This document shows positions 21,719 through 33,631 of a stretch of DNA of 64,000 nucleotides, piece by piece. The stretch covers positions 89,611 through 153,610 of the forward strand of contig JAAEAF010002693.1 in NCBI GenBank assembly GCA_011037195.1. Direction: 5' to 3'. The position numbers and the translations under genes are program-made. The stretch's first letter is position 1. Each line of letters begins with the position of its first letter. This stretch comes from Triatoma infestans. Lineage: Eukaryota > Arthropoda > Insecta > Hemiptera > Reduviidae. Below the pieces are notes generated by a model that did no database searches, was not told the DNA's origin, and saw nothing but the letters and a program-made list of their open reading frames with translations.

Positions 21719-22638
21719 TTAGGCAATTAAATGATCACGGGGCCATCGCCGCCTGAGTCTTCGAAGAGGATTGGTAGGGATTGTTCTGGAGGATAGTGAG
21801 AGGAAAGTTACGGGCAGCTATGACGGGATCTGAGTGAGGAGAGAGAATGGCTGTATCATCGGCATAGGTGAAGGTAACAGTATTAGGATGAGTGGGTAGG
21901 TCAGCCATATAAATAGTGTAAAGCCGTTTATAAGGGAAGGTCGGGAAGGATTTTGTTTTGGATGAATGTCTAGTGTTAGGATTACAGGGCTATGGTCAGA
22001 GGATAAGTCATTTAAAATATAGGATTCGGTGTATAATGATGTAATGTTGGAACAGATGAAGAAGTCAAGCAGGTCGGGTCTTTTACGAGGGGAAGTTGGC
22101 CAGTATGTGGGTTGTGATGGGGATATAAAGGAAAAATTGGTTTCAGTTAGGACATTATAAAGTAATCGGCCTCTCGGATTTGCCACACGACTACCCCAGC
22201 TTGGATGCTTACATTGAAGTCGCCACCGCATATGAATCTGGGACCAAAGGAGGAAAGGAAGAATAGAAATTGGTGTTGGTCTGTTGTAAGGTTTGGAGGA
22301 CAAGATACAGCGGCTATTGTATAGGAAAAAGGCTCCGCCAATAGAGAGATCACGGTAGTCTGGAGGAAGGGAGTTACACTGTAGGGAATTTGGAAGTATG
22401 ATAAGAAATTACAAATGAGGATGGCTGTCCCGCCGTGTGCAGTCCTGTCAGGGTGGTTGGTAAAGTAAGTTCTGTAGCCTGAAATAAAAAATCGTGATCT
22501 TTCAGTGAAGTGCGTCTCGGTAATTAAAACTACGTCAATTCGTTTGTCATGTAATAGTATTTCTAGTTCGTGTCTGCGGTTACTTAGTCCGTTTGCATTC
22601 CAAAGGAGTAGGGTGAGGTAATGCTGGGTAAGAGCCAC
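21719..22638 (-). pseudogene. Jockey ORF2 with endonuclease, then large internal deletions
   Basis: Starts at the ORF1 stop. The N-terminus has LLWNANGLSNRRHELE and VVLITETHF, typical of the apurinic-like endonuclease, then GGDFNV. A frameshift near 22200 follows; the shifted frame keeps SDHSPVILTL. The frame then jumps to the reverse-transcriptase catalytic region (TFTYADDTAILS near 21830-21870), and again to the C-terminal tail (PLRRLRRRWPRDHLIA, stop at 21719-21721). So palm, thumb and most C-terminal sequence are missing. The tail matches that of the truncated jockey at 39.4 kb. Not functional. Confidence 0.82.
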
Positions 22639-24052
22639 TAAGGAGCGAGTTTAGGAAGGAGACTGTTAACCACAATAGTGAGGAGAGATATTAGTGGTGT
22701 AATGAGGGATTTGAAATCATTCAAAAAGGAACTTAGAAGAGAGGAGATGTCGCCTGTGTGGGATGAAGCAGGAGCGGGAGCGGGAACTTGCGGCGGTGGA
22801 CCCGCGACCATCTGGGCAAAAGACAAATTTTTATTGTAAAAGTTTGTAGACCTCTTGGCTGCCAGAGATGGAAAATCGCTTGGATGTTGTTGGTGAAGTT
22901 GAGGCGGTTGGCCGGCAGTCTGAGAAGTTCTTCGCTGGGCAGATGGGTGTTCTTAGACGGGACGCACACGTCTAGATCGTTGTAGTTCCTTATGAACTAT
23001 GCAGCCTTTGTAGGTAGCAGAGTGCGGACCTAGGCATAGAGCGCAAGTTGGTGACGTGTTGGAGTCCTCTTTACATTCTGTAGTTAAGTGGTCACCAGCG
23101 CATTTTACACATCTGGGCTGGTGTTGACAGTAGCTCTTTGTGTGGCCATATTCTTGGCAACGTTTGCACCGTACATGTTTCGTTGCTTGTGCGGTTCCTC
23201 TATTTTTATTTTGCTGTAGCATAAGGTTTCTATATCGAAGACTTCTTTATTATCTGGAGATGGTTCTAGATCCACGAAGAAAAGTTGTAGAGTCTGTTTA
23301 GTGACAGGGTGAATTACTGGAGCGACATTCCGTACGGTATGTCCAAGTTCGGTCAGCTCTTCTTTTATAAGATCCACTGGAATACTTTGGTGAAGGTGTC
23401 TTATAACAACTCGGTAGGCTTTGTCTTCTTCGAGTTGAAAAGTGTGGTAATCTGCTTTATGCTCTCTGAGGTACTTAATGATTGCGCGATAATTGTCAGT
23501 AGTCTTGGCATTAACTATAAGATCTGTGATTCTCGCTTTACATGTAAAATTTTCTTTGCCCACCAACTTATCAAGGGTTTTGGATAGAACGCCAAATTTG
23601 GCAACGTTTTTTATATAGATTGGTGGCGGCTTATGGGTGCGAGGCAGAGAGGGTGCAGGAGCCACATCCATTTCATCTTGAGTAGTTGCTAATGGAGCAA
23701 AAGGGTTGTTTGTAAATATTCCCGGGGGAGCTGTTACCGTCATGCTGACTGGCGTGTCACTAGTGGCGCTGGTGCTGGGCTTGGTTTTATTCACTATAGC
23801 TGGTTGTTTGAATTCTGGATTATTCAGTTTTTGAATGCCAGATTGATTCCCAATTGTACTTGAAGCCGTACATTTACTGGCTTCTTGCAGTTTGGCAGAA
23901 GCCCTAGTAATTCGTGTGTAATCTTTCGTTGGCTTTTTATTCTTTTTTGGTGAATCACCAGAGGTATAGCTTCTCTTTTTGGCCGAAGTTATAGAAGTGG
24001 TTGACTCATTGTCAGTTGAACTCCTAAATATGCGTCATCACTTAGACCCATT
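22638..24052 (-). pseudogene. Jockey ORF1 (gag-like, zinc knuckles) with a frameshift
   Basis: The open frame from about 24052 contains TSGDSPKKNKKPTKDYTR, then a long segment (23794-23105) with PPPIYIKNV and YRVVIRHLHQSIP, the RNA-binding part of jockey gag proteins. A frameshift near 23220 moves the CCHC knuckles (CKRCQEYGHTKSYC, then CVKCAGDHLTTEC, then CALCLGPHSATYKGC) to another frame. The Pro/Ala-rich tail 22826-22638 ends LLPKLAP next to the ORF2 start. No ATG lies at the front of the frame. ORF1 binds element RNA in ribonucleoprotein particles; this copy is broken. Confidence 0.82.
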
Positions 24053-24575
24053 CCATTGAAAATACTCACTCAATAGCGTGAAGGTATGTAAAACCAAGAG
24101 AAAAAAAAAAATTATTAAAATAAAAAAATAAAAATAAAAATTTCTTCTTATTGCAAAAAAAAAAAATAGAATTTAAAAAAAAAAAAGAAGAGAATTAGAA
24201 TTAAGAGAAGAGAATCGAGAGAAATAATGAAAGTAGATGAAAGAGAAGAGAAGTGAGTATTGTTCGCTCTATGTACTCTATATACACAAGATATTTACAT
24301 TAAGGTCCACAGTTTACTTTCTATATACATATAAACAGTACTTACGATTTATATACAGTTACAATCAATTAAAAAATTAATTGATTTAGCGAGAACTAAA
24401 TAGTTTCAGTAAACTACACTTACTGTATCGTGATTAACGTATTTTGTTTTTTCACTGTGACACTTATTAGCACCTAATTCACTTTAGAAACCAGCTAAAT
24501 TTTAACAAATTTGTTAAGAATAATCAGCTTGATGTTCACTATGTGAATGCTTATAGTGTACTGGGTATAAACTTA

Positions 24576-26489
24576 AAAACAAAAATCCTAGCAAAGCCAA
24601 ACTTGATTTTTAGTTTAAGTTTACGAGGGAACATAACAAATAATTTTCGTTCAAATCAGGTGAGCCGGAAGTAATAGAAATACTTTATTATATTTTTTTT
24701 TTTTACATTTTTGCGCTTTATAGGAAAACGTCTACAACGTTTTCTCTTTAGACATGGTATATCGAATTCGTATATATAAGAGTTACAACATTTATTAGTA
24801 ACATTTGCCTGCTAAAAATTCATGATATGGTATTTTGGGGGGATAGGGGACGTTAGGCTTTCCTCTAATATCCAATTTCCATTATTATAAGATCCTGTCA
24901 TCTATGTAATATTAATAATATGAAATCAATTGCCAAAATTCCAAATTTAAAAATTATCGGTTGCCCGATATGCGACTTAACTTCTTTTTTTTCAATTTTC
25001 TACGACTTTCTGGAGAAAAGATATCAACAAGTTTCTTTGAATTTGTTTGGTATACTAACTACACACATAAACATAGATATTTTGTTATAGCAGGCTATAA
25101 CGGAAAATATATCATCTGATCAGAACCCTTCTAGCTCGTTTCACATACACTCACTTATATCCTCTCCATTTTTCAGCACATATTGTTCTAGTCCTCCATG
25201 AGGATATGGCTATGTAGTATATTAGCTACATATTTTCCAGCTCTGCGGACCCAACCTTAACTTCTACACACTTATCCTATTTATTTGATACATTCCCAGC
25301 AAATAGATCTGAGGGAGTTTCTGGCGGAATCGTACTTTATATTTTAGGTTCTCCTTGCTGGCTGTTCATATTGAAGTTTGAAAATTCCAAGAAATTGTTT
25401 AAAAATTCCAAGTTTAAAGGAAATTAGTCATTTGTAACTAAGTAAATTGCTGTCACTAAATGTCGTATGGACTGTTCACACCAATTTGGTTTTAGTTTAG
25501 TGACCGGTTTTATTAAGAATATTTACCATTTCTCAGTGTCTTATCATAAAAAACAACGGAGATTTTTGACTGAAACGGATTCTACCAAACCATTCCGACG
25601 ATTATCCCGTTTTTAGCTATCTAAGTATGTCGTCATCCAGAAACTCAGTCCGGAAAATTAAGGGATCTCGCTTATTTCCAATAGATCTTTCACTTCATTT
25701 AATAATTACTCTTACCCAAGACAGTTATCATCAATTATATTTCACTAAATTACTTAATTATTTAAGAAGACAATTGAAAATTATATATTTAGACCAATAT
25801 TATCATTATTTATTTAACAGAATAGAAAATTACATTTAATGACGTACAGTACTCCATGGTACCAAAGTTCGAAAACAATGAAATCTTGCCTACACATTGT
25901 CCAAGAGATGACCTGCCAGGATTTGATCGTGAAGGGAATGATTAATTCAATTGCTAACATGGAAACTTATGGAAGTGTAAGTGAGATTATTTAATTCGAT
26001 ATTTGAATTAGCATATAGCAAAAATTAATATTTTCTACCACAACTGATTAATTTTTACAATTAGTCCACCAAAATCAGTGTCTAAATTTGTTCTTTTTAA
26101 CTCTAGAGATTAAAAGTAAAATAGAGTGTTGCCAAGTTTCAATTAAACCAATTTTAGGGTTTGGATGAAAAATTGCTATAATATATTAATAATAATTAAA
26201 GTGGATGTTCCTAAATTAAATCTTTGCTTTTACACTTTGAAACAATAAGTTAAGTATCATAAAAGACTACATTCTATTAGAGCGAATCCTGCATGTTTTA
26301 CCGCTTGTTTTATCATGTTTAAATCCTTTTTTTTAAATAGTTATCGTTTAAAAAAAAAAATGTAATGTTTAACGCGACCGATAATGATGCCTTTTACAAC
26401 TCTCGTTCAGTTGCCACACTCTCTTACGCTCTTGAGGGCAAGTCTAAGCTCGTGTGTGTAAAGCTACTTTACACTTTTATCATGTGTAA
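24576..26489. other. Inverted-duplication DNA without a recognised gene
   Basis: 24576-26020 mirrors 43800-45395. It contains dispersed-repeat motifs (24640-24780) and the collapsed foldback core at 25074-25120. Frame 25627-25839 is not conserved in the mirror, where a different frame is open (44194-44394). 26020-26489 is unmatched AT-rich DNA. Confidence 0.5.
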
Positions 26490-27346
26490 TAATGATAATA
26501 ATAATAATACTTTATTAAGTAAATGCTAAAATAGAGAAATGACAAAATAGTATTAGAAACATGGCATTACCGTCTGCTTAAGTTTACTGCAAATAAAATG
26601 TGTAGTTATTATTAACGAAATAAATATAGTGCTTAATATGAGTATAACAGTGCTTAAGAAAAGTATATATATATAGTGCATTAAGAAAGTAATAAGTACA
26701 ATCATTAAGCAAATAATATATATAGTATATTAAAAAAAAAAAAGGAAAAATTAGTAGCCATTTTCAAAGAAAATTAAACTAAATACAAATTAAAAATATA
26801 AGATCTCTGGATGAAAAAACAAAGTAATTATAAACAAACAAATAGGAAAGAGAATAGAAAAAAACGTAATAAAAATACAATGATATAAAGTACTTAAGGA
26901 AAATACATATGATAATAATAAAAAAAGAAATATAGCTAAGGTAACCGGCATAGAAAAGGGATATTATTATATTATTAAGTCGAATCCGGTACCCATTCAA
27001 GTCTGATTTGATAGGTATGGCGAGTGTAATGAATCAGTGGTAATCAGGATATTTGACAATTTCAAATTTAATTATCTCCAGTCTAGAGAGAAAAAATTTG
27101 CCGAAATGGAGTAGCCGAAACTCCACAAGGATAGGACTTCTCCAAGGAAATGGTATAAATCCTCGCGAACATTATAAGAGCAAAGGGAACATTTTTCATT
27201 TATTATATCTCTATAAAATCTCTTTATAATATTTAATTATAAAATTTAGATAAAGAAGTTTCCCTCTAATTTTCAAAAACCAGCTGTGATCTTTAAGCTT
27301 TAGGATATCAAATAGGCTCTCCGTATGAAATTGGGATATTCTGCTA

Positions 27347-27640
27347 TTAGCACTCTATAAAGAAGAACACGATCAGTGGAAGTAGCCCGCTCGCAGGCTC
27401 TTCACGAATGCCGGACTCAATGTGGGATGGGAGCTCGAGAGGTAAAGTACGCCAAGAAGGAAGGCTATCTAATGCTGGTATGACCGTGGAGGAGTAATGG
27501 CGGATTAGCGAAACTAAATGTTTAAACCAGAAGATTTTTTTTGTGTGTGTTATTTGAGTAGCAATAATATTAGGCAATCGGTGGTCTTCCTGAGATAGAA
27601 TTTTAATACAATATTTTAGATGAAGCTTAAGGTAAAACAC
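27347..27640 (-). pseudogene. LINE ORF2 C-terminal region
   Basis: 97 codons containing MFYLKLHLKYCIKILS, LVSLIRHYSSTVIPALDSLP and PSHIESGIRE. It resembles the post-RT tail of LINE ORF2 proteins and lies downstream of the YADD motif in the same element. The frame is open here but separated from RT by stops. Confidence 0.5.
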
Positions 27641-27899
27641 TGCATATATTCAAGTAGAGTTTCCAAGGCGAGCATATAGTTAGGGGTGCAAAAAGGGAGG
27701 GCAGATAATTTCTTCAGAAAGAATCTTTGAAACTTTTCTAAGGCATCATAACTATGAAACCCCTAAACCTTAGCACCGTAGCACGCTACCGATTGACAAA
27801 CCGTTTTAAAAAACTAAAACTTAGCAATTACCAAAACTTAGGATTTAACCAAGCCATGTTAATCCCTAGTTTAGCATAAGAGATTGCTATTGCTAATAT

Positions 27900-28669
27900 G
27901 TGAAGTGAAAGAGAGGCGAGGAGTCAAAATAACAAGATATTTATAGAAGTTAACAATTTCAATTTTGCTGTTTTTATAAAACCATTCCTCGGAAGAGGAT
28001 AACCTTCTTTCTCTACGGAAAACCATAATTTTGGATTTATTGAGATTTACCGTAAGATTCTACTGGTTGTCGGAGATGAGAACTATGTCATCCGCATACA
28101 GTAGAGCCCTGATTTTGGTAGAACCCACAACAACATCACATTCTAGAAATGAGGGTAGATCGTCCACAAATAGGGAGAATAATATAGGACTTAAAAGGCA
28201 GCCCTGACGAACACCCGCTACCACGCCAAAGGTTTCCGAAATTCCATCCGCATTACGAACTAAGGATTCTGCTGAGGATTACAGTAATTTTCAGATATTC
28301 GCGAAGTTATAAGATATGCCCAGATTGAACAGCTTCAAATAAGTGAGGAATGGTCAATTGTGTCAAAAGCTGACTTAATATCTGTGAAAAACAAGAAATT
28401 TTTTTCTCTTTTCCTATAAGTTTAAGATTTATTAAATTTGTTAGCACGAAAATATTGTCGATCACCGAATACCCACGTCTAAAACCACTTTGAAAATCGC
28501 TCAAAAGATTGTTGGCTCTTACATACTGATAAAGACGGTTAAGCAGAAGAGCAGTGAAAATCTTACACAAAGTGTCCAAGCAAGAGATTCCCCTCGTTGA
28601 CGTCCCCGTTTTTTTATAAAGGAAAGATAATAGAGTGCCCAAAGGAATGAGGGATGCAGCCCACCTCAA
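27900..28669 (-). pseudogene. LINE reverse transcriptase with YADD
   Basis: 28669-28307 gives LDTLCKIFTALLLNRLYQYV and DFQSGFRRGYSVIDNIFVL, RT motifs before the fingers/palm junction. After frame breaks, about 28240-28060 gives GVVAGVRQGCLLSPILFSLF and LLYADDIVLISDN, the catalytic palm with both aspartates intact. Such enzymes copy element RNA at nicked target DNA. Several frameshifts mean it is inactive now. Confidence 0.82.
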
Positions 28670-29354
28670 AAATGTACTTGAAAAACACTAAAACTCTCTC
28701 AACAAAGCAAGAAGGAGCGTGATTGTAAAACTCATAAACAATGGAATCAGGGCCAGGAGCCTTAGTGGCTAGAGAGAACAGACTCAGTTTCAGAGAAGGT
28801 AAATGCAGGATCGAGAGTATTGGAAGTAAAGAATGGTGCAGCATAAGACATTGAAGAAGTCGTAGGAGGAGTAAGTAAGTTTTGGAAGTGAGAACCCAAC
28901 TATCCATTGTGATGCGTTTGCTACAACAAAAATTTCTACAACGAAAGCTGTTAACTAAATTCCAAAACTGTTTAGAATCAGAGGCGACCTTAAATTTATC
29001 AAATAAAGAAGAGTAATATTCTTTTTTGCGTTCTGAGCACAATAATTTGGGCATCAATATAAGCATCTTTTGCAAGTCTAGAGTTAGTGAGACGAAATAA
29101 ATTAAGTAGTTTAAAAGATTTTTTTTTGCTTGAAAACAAGTAACATCGAACCACGCATTTTTTTGACCTGATTTCAGGTAAGAAGAAACCGATGGTTTAG
29201 ATGGACAAGCGTTTTCTATGCCATTTTTTATTTTATCTGCGTAATGTTGAGGATCAGTAGGGTAAGAGACTATTTTAGTAAGTTCATTTTCAAGATTTCT
29301 TTTAAAAGTGTCCAGATTCTTATTTTTCCAAAATAATTGTGGGAGTAAAGGCAA
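28614..29354 (-). pseudogene. LINE ORF2 linker between endonuclease and RT
   Basis: 246 codons open, containing WKNKNLDTFKRNLENELTK, QKNAWFDVTCFQAKK, CSERKKEYYSSLFDKFK and ATKAPGPDSIVYEFYNHAP. The last is the APGPDxI motif at the entrance of LINE RT domains. It continues in the frame around 28669. Confidence 0.75.
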
Positions 29355-29831
29355 AGTGAGGGTACGTGGTTGTGGGGAAGAGAGAGAGAGAAAAAAAGAG
29401 GAAGGTGATCGAAAAAGGTTTCAGGAGTACAGCGTAGCTATCGACTTGTCGCGAACAGTTAGAAGAAACGCAGGCGAGATCGTTCACGGAACAGCCCATG
29501 GGCCCTATAAAAGTAAACTGGTCCTCCTTATCCCCATTGAAACGACCATTTGGAATTAGAAGTTCATAATCTTCACAAGTTTGAACCACCTCGAACCGTT
29601 ACTGTTGAGTATTTTACCTTTAGAGTGCCTGACAGGAGAGAATTTAGGATTATTGAAGAACAAATCTTCAGGGAGATACTGTGAGTCAATTACTCGAACA
29701 TTAAAATCGCCAAGAAGCAACAGATTGCAATAATCATTAGACTGACACGCATACAATAATTCCTGTAGCGACAAGAGTTCCTGATCCCACGTTGTGGAAT
29801 TTTGATATACAGGAACCACATAAGTCGCCAT
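29320..29831 (-). pseudogene. LINE endonuclease domain
   Basis: 29831-29556 gives MATYVVPVYQNSTTWDQELL and LLLLGDFNVRVIDSQ, the GDFN motif of the exonuclease-endonuclease-phosphatase fold. 29589-29320 in the next frame gives CEDYELLIPNGRFNGDKEDQ and GCSVNDLACVS, the later part of the same domain. A frameshift separates the two, and the N-terminal part is missing. Confidence 0.78.
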
Positions 29832-29985
29832 AGTATCTATAATTATACGGATTATAGGCTGGTTACCAATATAGGAAAAGGAAATTGCATGATACGAACG
29901 TTTTATTCATAACAATTAACCCCCACTGGCTACTCCAAGCTTCGACTCTTTTCTAGCTGGCACCCTCAATATCAAGTATATAACT

Positions 29986-30352
29986 AAAGTAAAGTAAAGT
30001 AATGTCTATTTTTTTAAGTGGTCTTGACTTCCAACTCCAAATTAGGCGTCCTGGACGGGCCGGAAATACATACTTTACTATTAATGTTGTAAATTGGATG
30101 TTGAGGTTCGGTCATACAAAAGAACTCTTTTTAAATTTCTACCGACGTTTCGGCAACTTTATTGCCTTCTTCAGGGTAAAAATTTTCAGTTAGAATTATT
30201 TACAAACTTTAGTTTAACCTGTGACATACCATCACCAAGTGTTACTATTAAAATTTTTTTAGCGAATATAAAATTTAAGTAGTTATACGCGATACTCGAG
30301 CTGGGGACCTTCCAATTACAAGTCTGTGCTCATAACCACTACACCAACATCT
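29986..30352 (-). mobile_element. tRNA-derived SINE with target-site duplication
   Basis: Flanked by AGTATATAACT at 29975-29985 and 30353-30363. Read on the minus strand it starts TGTTGGTGTAGTGGTTATGA, an A-box-like tRNA segment, with a degenerate B box (AGCTCGAGTATC) about 45 bp on. A body follows with AAGGCAATAAAGTTGCCGAA and ACGTCGG, then the tail region AATTTGGAGTTGGAAGTC and a (CTTTA)n tail. A 3' fragment of the same family is at 43215-43300, and another tRNA-like head is at about 43770-43795. Confidence 0.82.
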
Positions 30353-30363
30353 AGTATATAACT

Positions 30364-31067
30364 GGGCACCCATCAGGTATATAACTGTGGCGCCATCTGT
30401 TAGTGATCAATAGTTACCAATACATCGACTACTAGTGGCCTTCGGAATGTAAGCCTGAAAACACCTTTCAGCGAGCCTCGCTTCTTCGACCTCCAATTTG
30501 CGGGTGGTATACACACGGGTGGTGTACACCCAGCGGTGTTACCAGCTAGACCCGCACGGAAGGTTCAATCGATGAAAAATACAAATCAAAGCATGCCGAT
30601 GGTGGCGATGGGGGAAGAATGAAGACATAGGGCCACTGGCGCTGTTCAATCAATATTTAGTCAGGAATATTAGTATGTGTAATCGTTAGTAATAAAAGAG
30701 TTTTCTTCACGACTAGTGTCTGTTTTTGAGTTACAGTTAACCCAACTGTTTCCAGAATAGCTGTTGCAATTGAGGATTTTCCGAGGCTTTTAAAGAATTT
30801 AAATCCATGAATTAATACACTCAATTTAGACAAATCTAACTGAATTTTAGCCTCAGGTAAATAAAAGTGTTATTTATATTTGGATAGATTAGACGGGGGG
30901 GGGAGCTCCAACTCAGACTTAGCCAGTTCTTATTTCCATTTAAATGGTAGTTTGTACTCAGCTTCTTTAATAGATATAATTCAGCTTATTTATTAATATG
31001 GAAGACCTTTGACAGCCACTGCACTAATACATAACTCCATAACTGTTGTGGTTGGCAGAGCTAGAAA
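30364..31067. other. Stretch without a gene after the SINE
   Basis: 30364-30650 is GC-richer (for example GGTGGTATACACACGGGTGG near 30496) and has no match elsewhere in the window. 30780 onward mirrors the right arm up to 43740, including a G-run at 30895-30902. No gene is seen. Confidence 0.45.
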
Positions 31068-31250
31068 GCATCAGAGATATTTTCCGTGATAGCCTGCTTC
31101 TTTTGGTGGTCATCGACGGGTAACGGGCGTGCGCCCATCATCAAGATGATTTTATCACACTGTTTTGACAAACATACTGAGGATGGGCGAACGCCCGAAA
31201 CCGGTCGATGACCAGAATAAGCAAGCTATCAGGGAAAATATCTATGATGC
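31068..31250. mobile_element. Foldback element, short member
   Basis: Arms of about 77 bp (31068-31145 and 31174-31250) with ends GCATCAGAGATATTTTCC, and CGGGCGTGCGCCCATC inside, facing its complement GATGGGCGAACGCCCG. It is related to 700-1119 but has only a short spacer. Non-autonomous. Confidence 0.72.
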
Positions 31251-32776
31251 ATAACTCAATAATACAACAATCTAATTAATTGATTCTGTTGCAGATTTTG
31301 AACGCCGCCTACTCTTACTTCAGCCTTCTAATTGCATTCAAGAGCACTTAAGAAGAAAATCACTTCTTCATTTATATTTTCTATAGTTCACATTAGAAAA
31401 TTAAGATACACACACACACACACAGACTTGTATTTACCTGGAAAGAGAAGTTTATTAGCCAGTTACTCACTATTATTTTAATGGACCATGGTCGTTCTAA
31501 TGAAGTATTCTAGAATATTCGAGAATATTGTAAATCTTGGTGCCTCCAATAGAAATAGAGAGCCTCATGGTCCCATATGCATCCCGATATAGGAAGCAAA
31601 TATGATTAACACCTCCATCACGGACGAAGATCAAAAGACAACAATCTGTATGAATGGACGTGGGTTGGAAAATTCATCTGTATTTCTGGGAAGTGGTTGT
31701 GTTGTCCTGATATACCTAAAGTATTAGAAAAAAAACTACCCGGTGCGTAGCGGGGGTCCATCAAAGCTAACATAGCTTGGGATTAATAAAGATAGGAACT
31801 AAATGCTTGTTCCACACCACGTGGAGACAGGATAGGCTTATGTCATGAGATATCTTTGGTTCCATGTTCTGCAAAGAATCCTGGCAATAATCTAGAATAA
31901 TCGTCACTTTTCCTACAAAAAGGGTCTGCTTCGAGCATATTATATTGTGCAAATGGTTTTTAAGCAGGCAGGCTTACGTTCTGTGAACACAGTTAGCTTC
32001 TTTCCCCTTATGAAAATGGTCTTCCGAGAATGACCTGGAAGACTAAGTAATATAATAGCGGGAGTTTGTTTATCTTAATTATTCAAAGGCCTACAAACAG
32101 TTCAAGTGAGTGATATTTGCCATTGACCTAAACATCCCAGAGGACTCTGACTACTCACTAATACGGAATAAAATGAGATTAGGAGTAGAAAGAAGATAGG
32201 GAATTATGAGATTACCTGGAATGAAGCTCAAAGACATCGTGTCTGCATTTAAAGAAGTGGTGGGGAATTCTGATGGATTCTTTTTCTCACTTGGAAGAAA
32301 GTTCTGATAATTCCAGGTGCTGCGTTGTTGCCTAAGAATCCAATGAAGATTGTCCTGGCGCAAAGTTTGTTGGTTCATTGAGCGCTCGGATTACTCTTAC
32401 ATGAAAGTAAGAACCGATTCTTGCATATAGTGTAAAAGAGCAGGACCTATTCTACTGCCCGGACCATAGTCCCCTAGGGCAATATTCACGAATACTGACT
32501 CTCGCAATAGAGAGTAATGAATTTGGTGAGATATTTGGTGTGCGCCTGGATATCTTGATTTACTGTACTTAGTCAGCAGCCTCTAGCTCGTTTCACATAC
32601 ACATACCTTACATCCTGTCCATATTTCAGCACATATTTCTCTAGTTCTCCACGTCGAAGTGGCTATGTAGTTGCAACCTCAGTGTATTCACTTGTATACT
32701 AGCATTATACTTTCATGTTTAGAATGTAAATACTTTTTAAACATTGCACTTATTATAATAAAATATATTTAATAAC

Positions 32777-32807
<31 letters not shown>

Positions 32808-33115
32808 TTATTGACATAAGTAAAAATAATGTGCGTACACAAAAAGAAAAACTATCGAATAGGAATGTAAGGCTTGGAATCCTCCGACGGCCGCAGACTG
32901 ATGTTAAACTGAAAAGAAATCATACACTTTTTACATAGTGAAAATATATGTGAATTAACGACATATTAAAATAAAGATTGTTGTAATATTAGAATAACAT
33001 TTTCCGCCTCAGAATCACCCTAAAATAAATTTCCTCGTAAAAGAAATGAAAATTTTCACACAAAAGCGATACGTTTTGAATGATCAGTCAATACACCAAT
33101 TTTAACGAAATCCTA
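31251..33115. repeat. Left-arm repeat block, including a ~1-kb family copy and (TAA)n
   Basis: Mirrors 41514-43480. The part at 31530-32500 is a reverse copy of the family also seen at 42100-43000 and around 19310-20290. A (TAA)n microsatellite at about 32778-32810 is matched by (ATT)n at 41819-41840, so it predates the duplication. Small frames (31767-31952, 32151-32378) are not conserved between arms. Confidence 0.55.
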
Positions 33116-33631
33116 TAATGTGCTGTTATGAAAACTGCGAAAACTATAATAAATTTGGTGTGAAAACTTTCAAAGCTTTCTCGTACACCAATTAATACAA
33201 TTTAATTACAAAAAATTTCTATAAAATTGCAACTTTTTCAATATTTCGTTGGGATGGCCATAAACACGTAAATCTGAACCGAATTGTGTAAATTGCCATC
33301 TGTCAAAAAAGCAATACTTGTGCAGTATAAATATTAATCTAACTGGCAGTCCCCCTAAACCCCTCAAAATATTTTTTTTCGAAAAAATATTTTAAATAAT
33401 ACTGATATGTTGTCTGTGATATGCCGTTTGATTAAAAATTACAATACATTCAAAAACCTACCTGCGACCTGCTTCATCAGGCGGGTTATCACTTCACTTG
33501 ATCCAGTGCTCTTGGTAGGATACAGCGACTGAATCCGTTGGTAAATTTACTGAATCCGTCTGCTGCTACTAAGATATGCTGATACATTGTTTGAGGAAGG
33601 AAGAGGTCCTATATGATCTAGGTGCAAATTA
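33116..33631. other. Junction DNA between left arm and gypsy fragment
   Basis: Mirror homology stops near 33115. The rest is AT-rich and probably decayed 3' gypsy pol on the minus strand (integrase beyond the zinc finger), but no motif is legible. Confidence 0.35.

Larger units (their letters stand above)
21517..24563 (-). mobile_element. Jockey-type LINE with target-site duplication
   Basis: Flanked by the direct repeat GGTATAAACTTA at 21505-21516 and 24564-24575. The mirrored right arm has one copy of this site at about 45395-45406 (ending in GGTATAAGCTT on the minus strand) and no element. The element ends in an A-run just inside 21517 and reads 5' to 3' from 24563 to 21517: untranslated leader, ORF1, then ORF2. 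It is about 3.05 kb, shorter than intact jockeys, because most of ORF2 is deleted internally. TSD, poly-A and empty site together make this a clear insertion. Confidence 0.9.
26490..29880 (-). mobile_element. CR1/RTE-like LINE, ORF2 only, with ATT-type tail
   Basis: Reads from about 29880 to 26490. The minus-strand 3' end is CTTAATAAAGTATTATTATT, a short microsatellite tail (26493-26520) typical of non-LTR elements. Endonuclease, linker, reverse transcriptase and C-terminal parts appear in the correct order with stops and frameshifts. No ORF1 is seen, so it is 5'-truncated. It is absent from the mirrored right arm. The exact clade is uncertain. Confidence 0.8.
6775..33115 (+). repeat. Left arm of a large inverted segmental duplication
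   Basis: Reverse-complement similarity to 41514-55225 can be followed in blocks: 6775-8280 with 53700-55225; 10130-11950 with 51320-53470; 15780-19630 with 45440-49170; 24564-26020 with 43800-45405; 30780-33115 with 41514-43740. Between blocks the left arm carries insertions: the minisatellite plus LINE fragments (12.1-15.7 kb), dispersed repeats (19.6-21.5 kb), jockey (21517-24563), and a LINE and SINE (26.5-30.35 kb). Divergence is substantial, with many indels, so the duplication is old. Confidence 0.8.

Noticed and set aside
26779..27000. 73-codon minus-strand frame rich in Phe/Tyr/Ile
   Set aside because: AT-rich low-complexity DNA near the 3' end of the LINE, with no family resemblance.
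29308..29559. 83-codon plus-strand frame
   Set aside because: Antisense shadow of the LINE endonuclease on the minus strand.
30281..30352. tRNA-like sequence
   Set aside because: Only the A box is good, the B box is degenerate, no acceptor stem closes, and it is the head of a SINE with TSDs.
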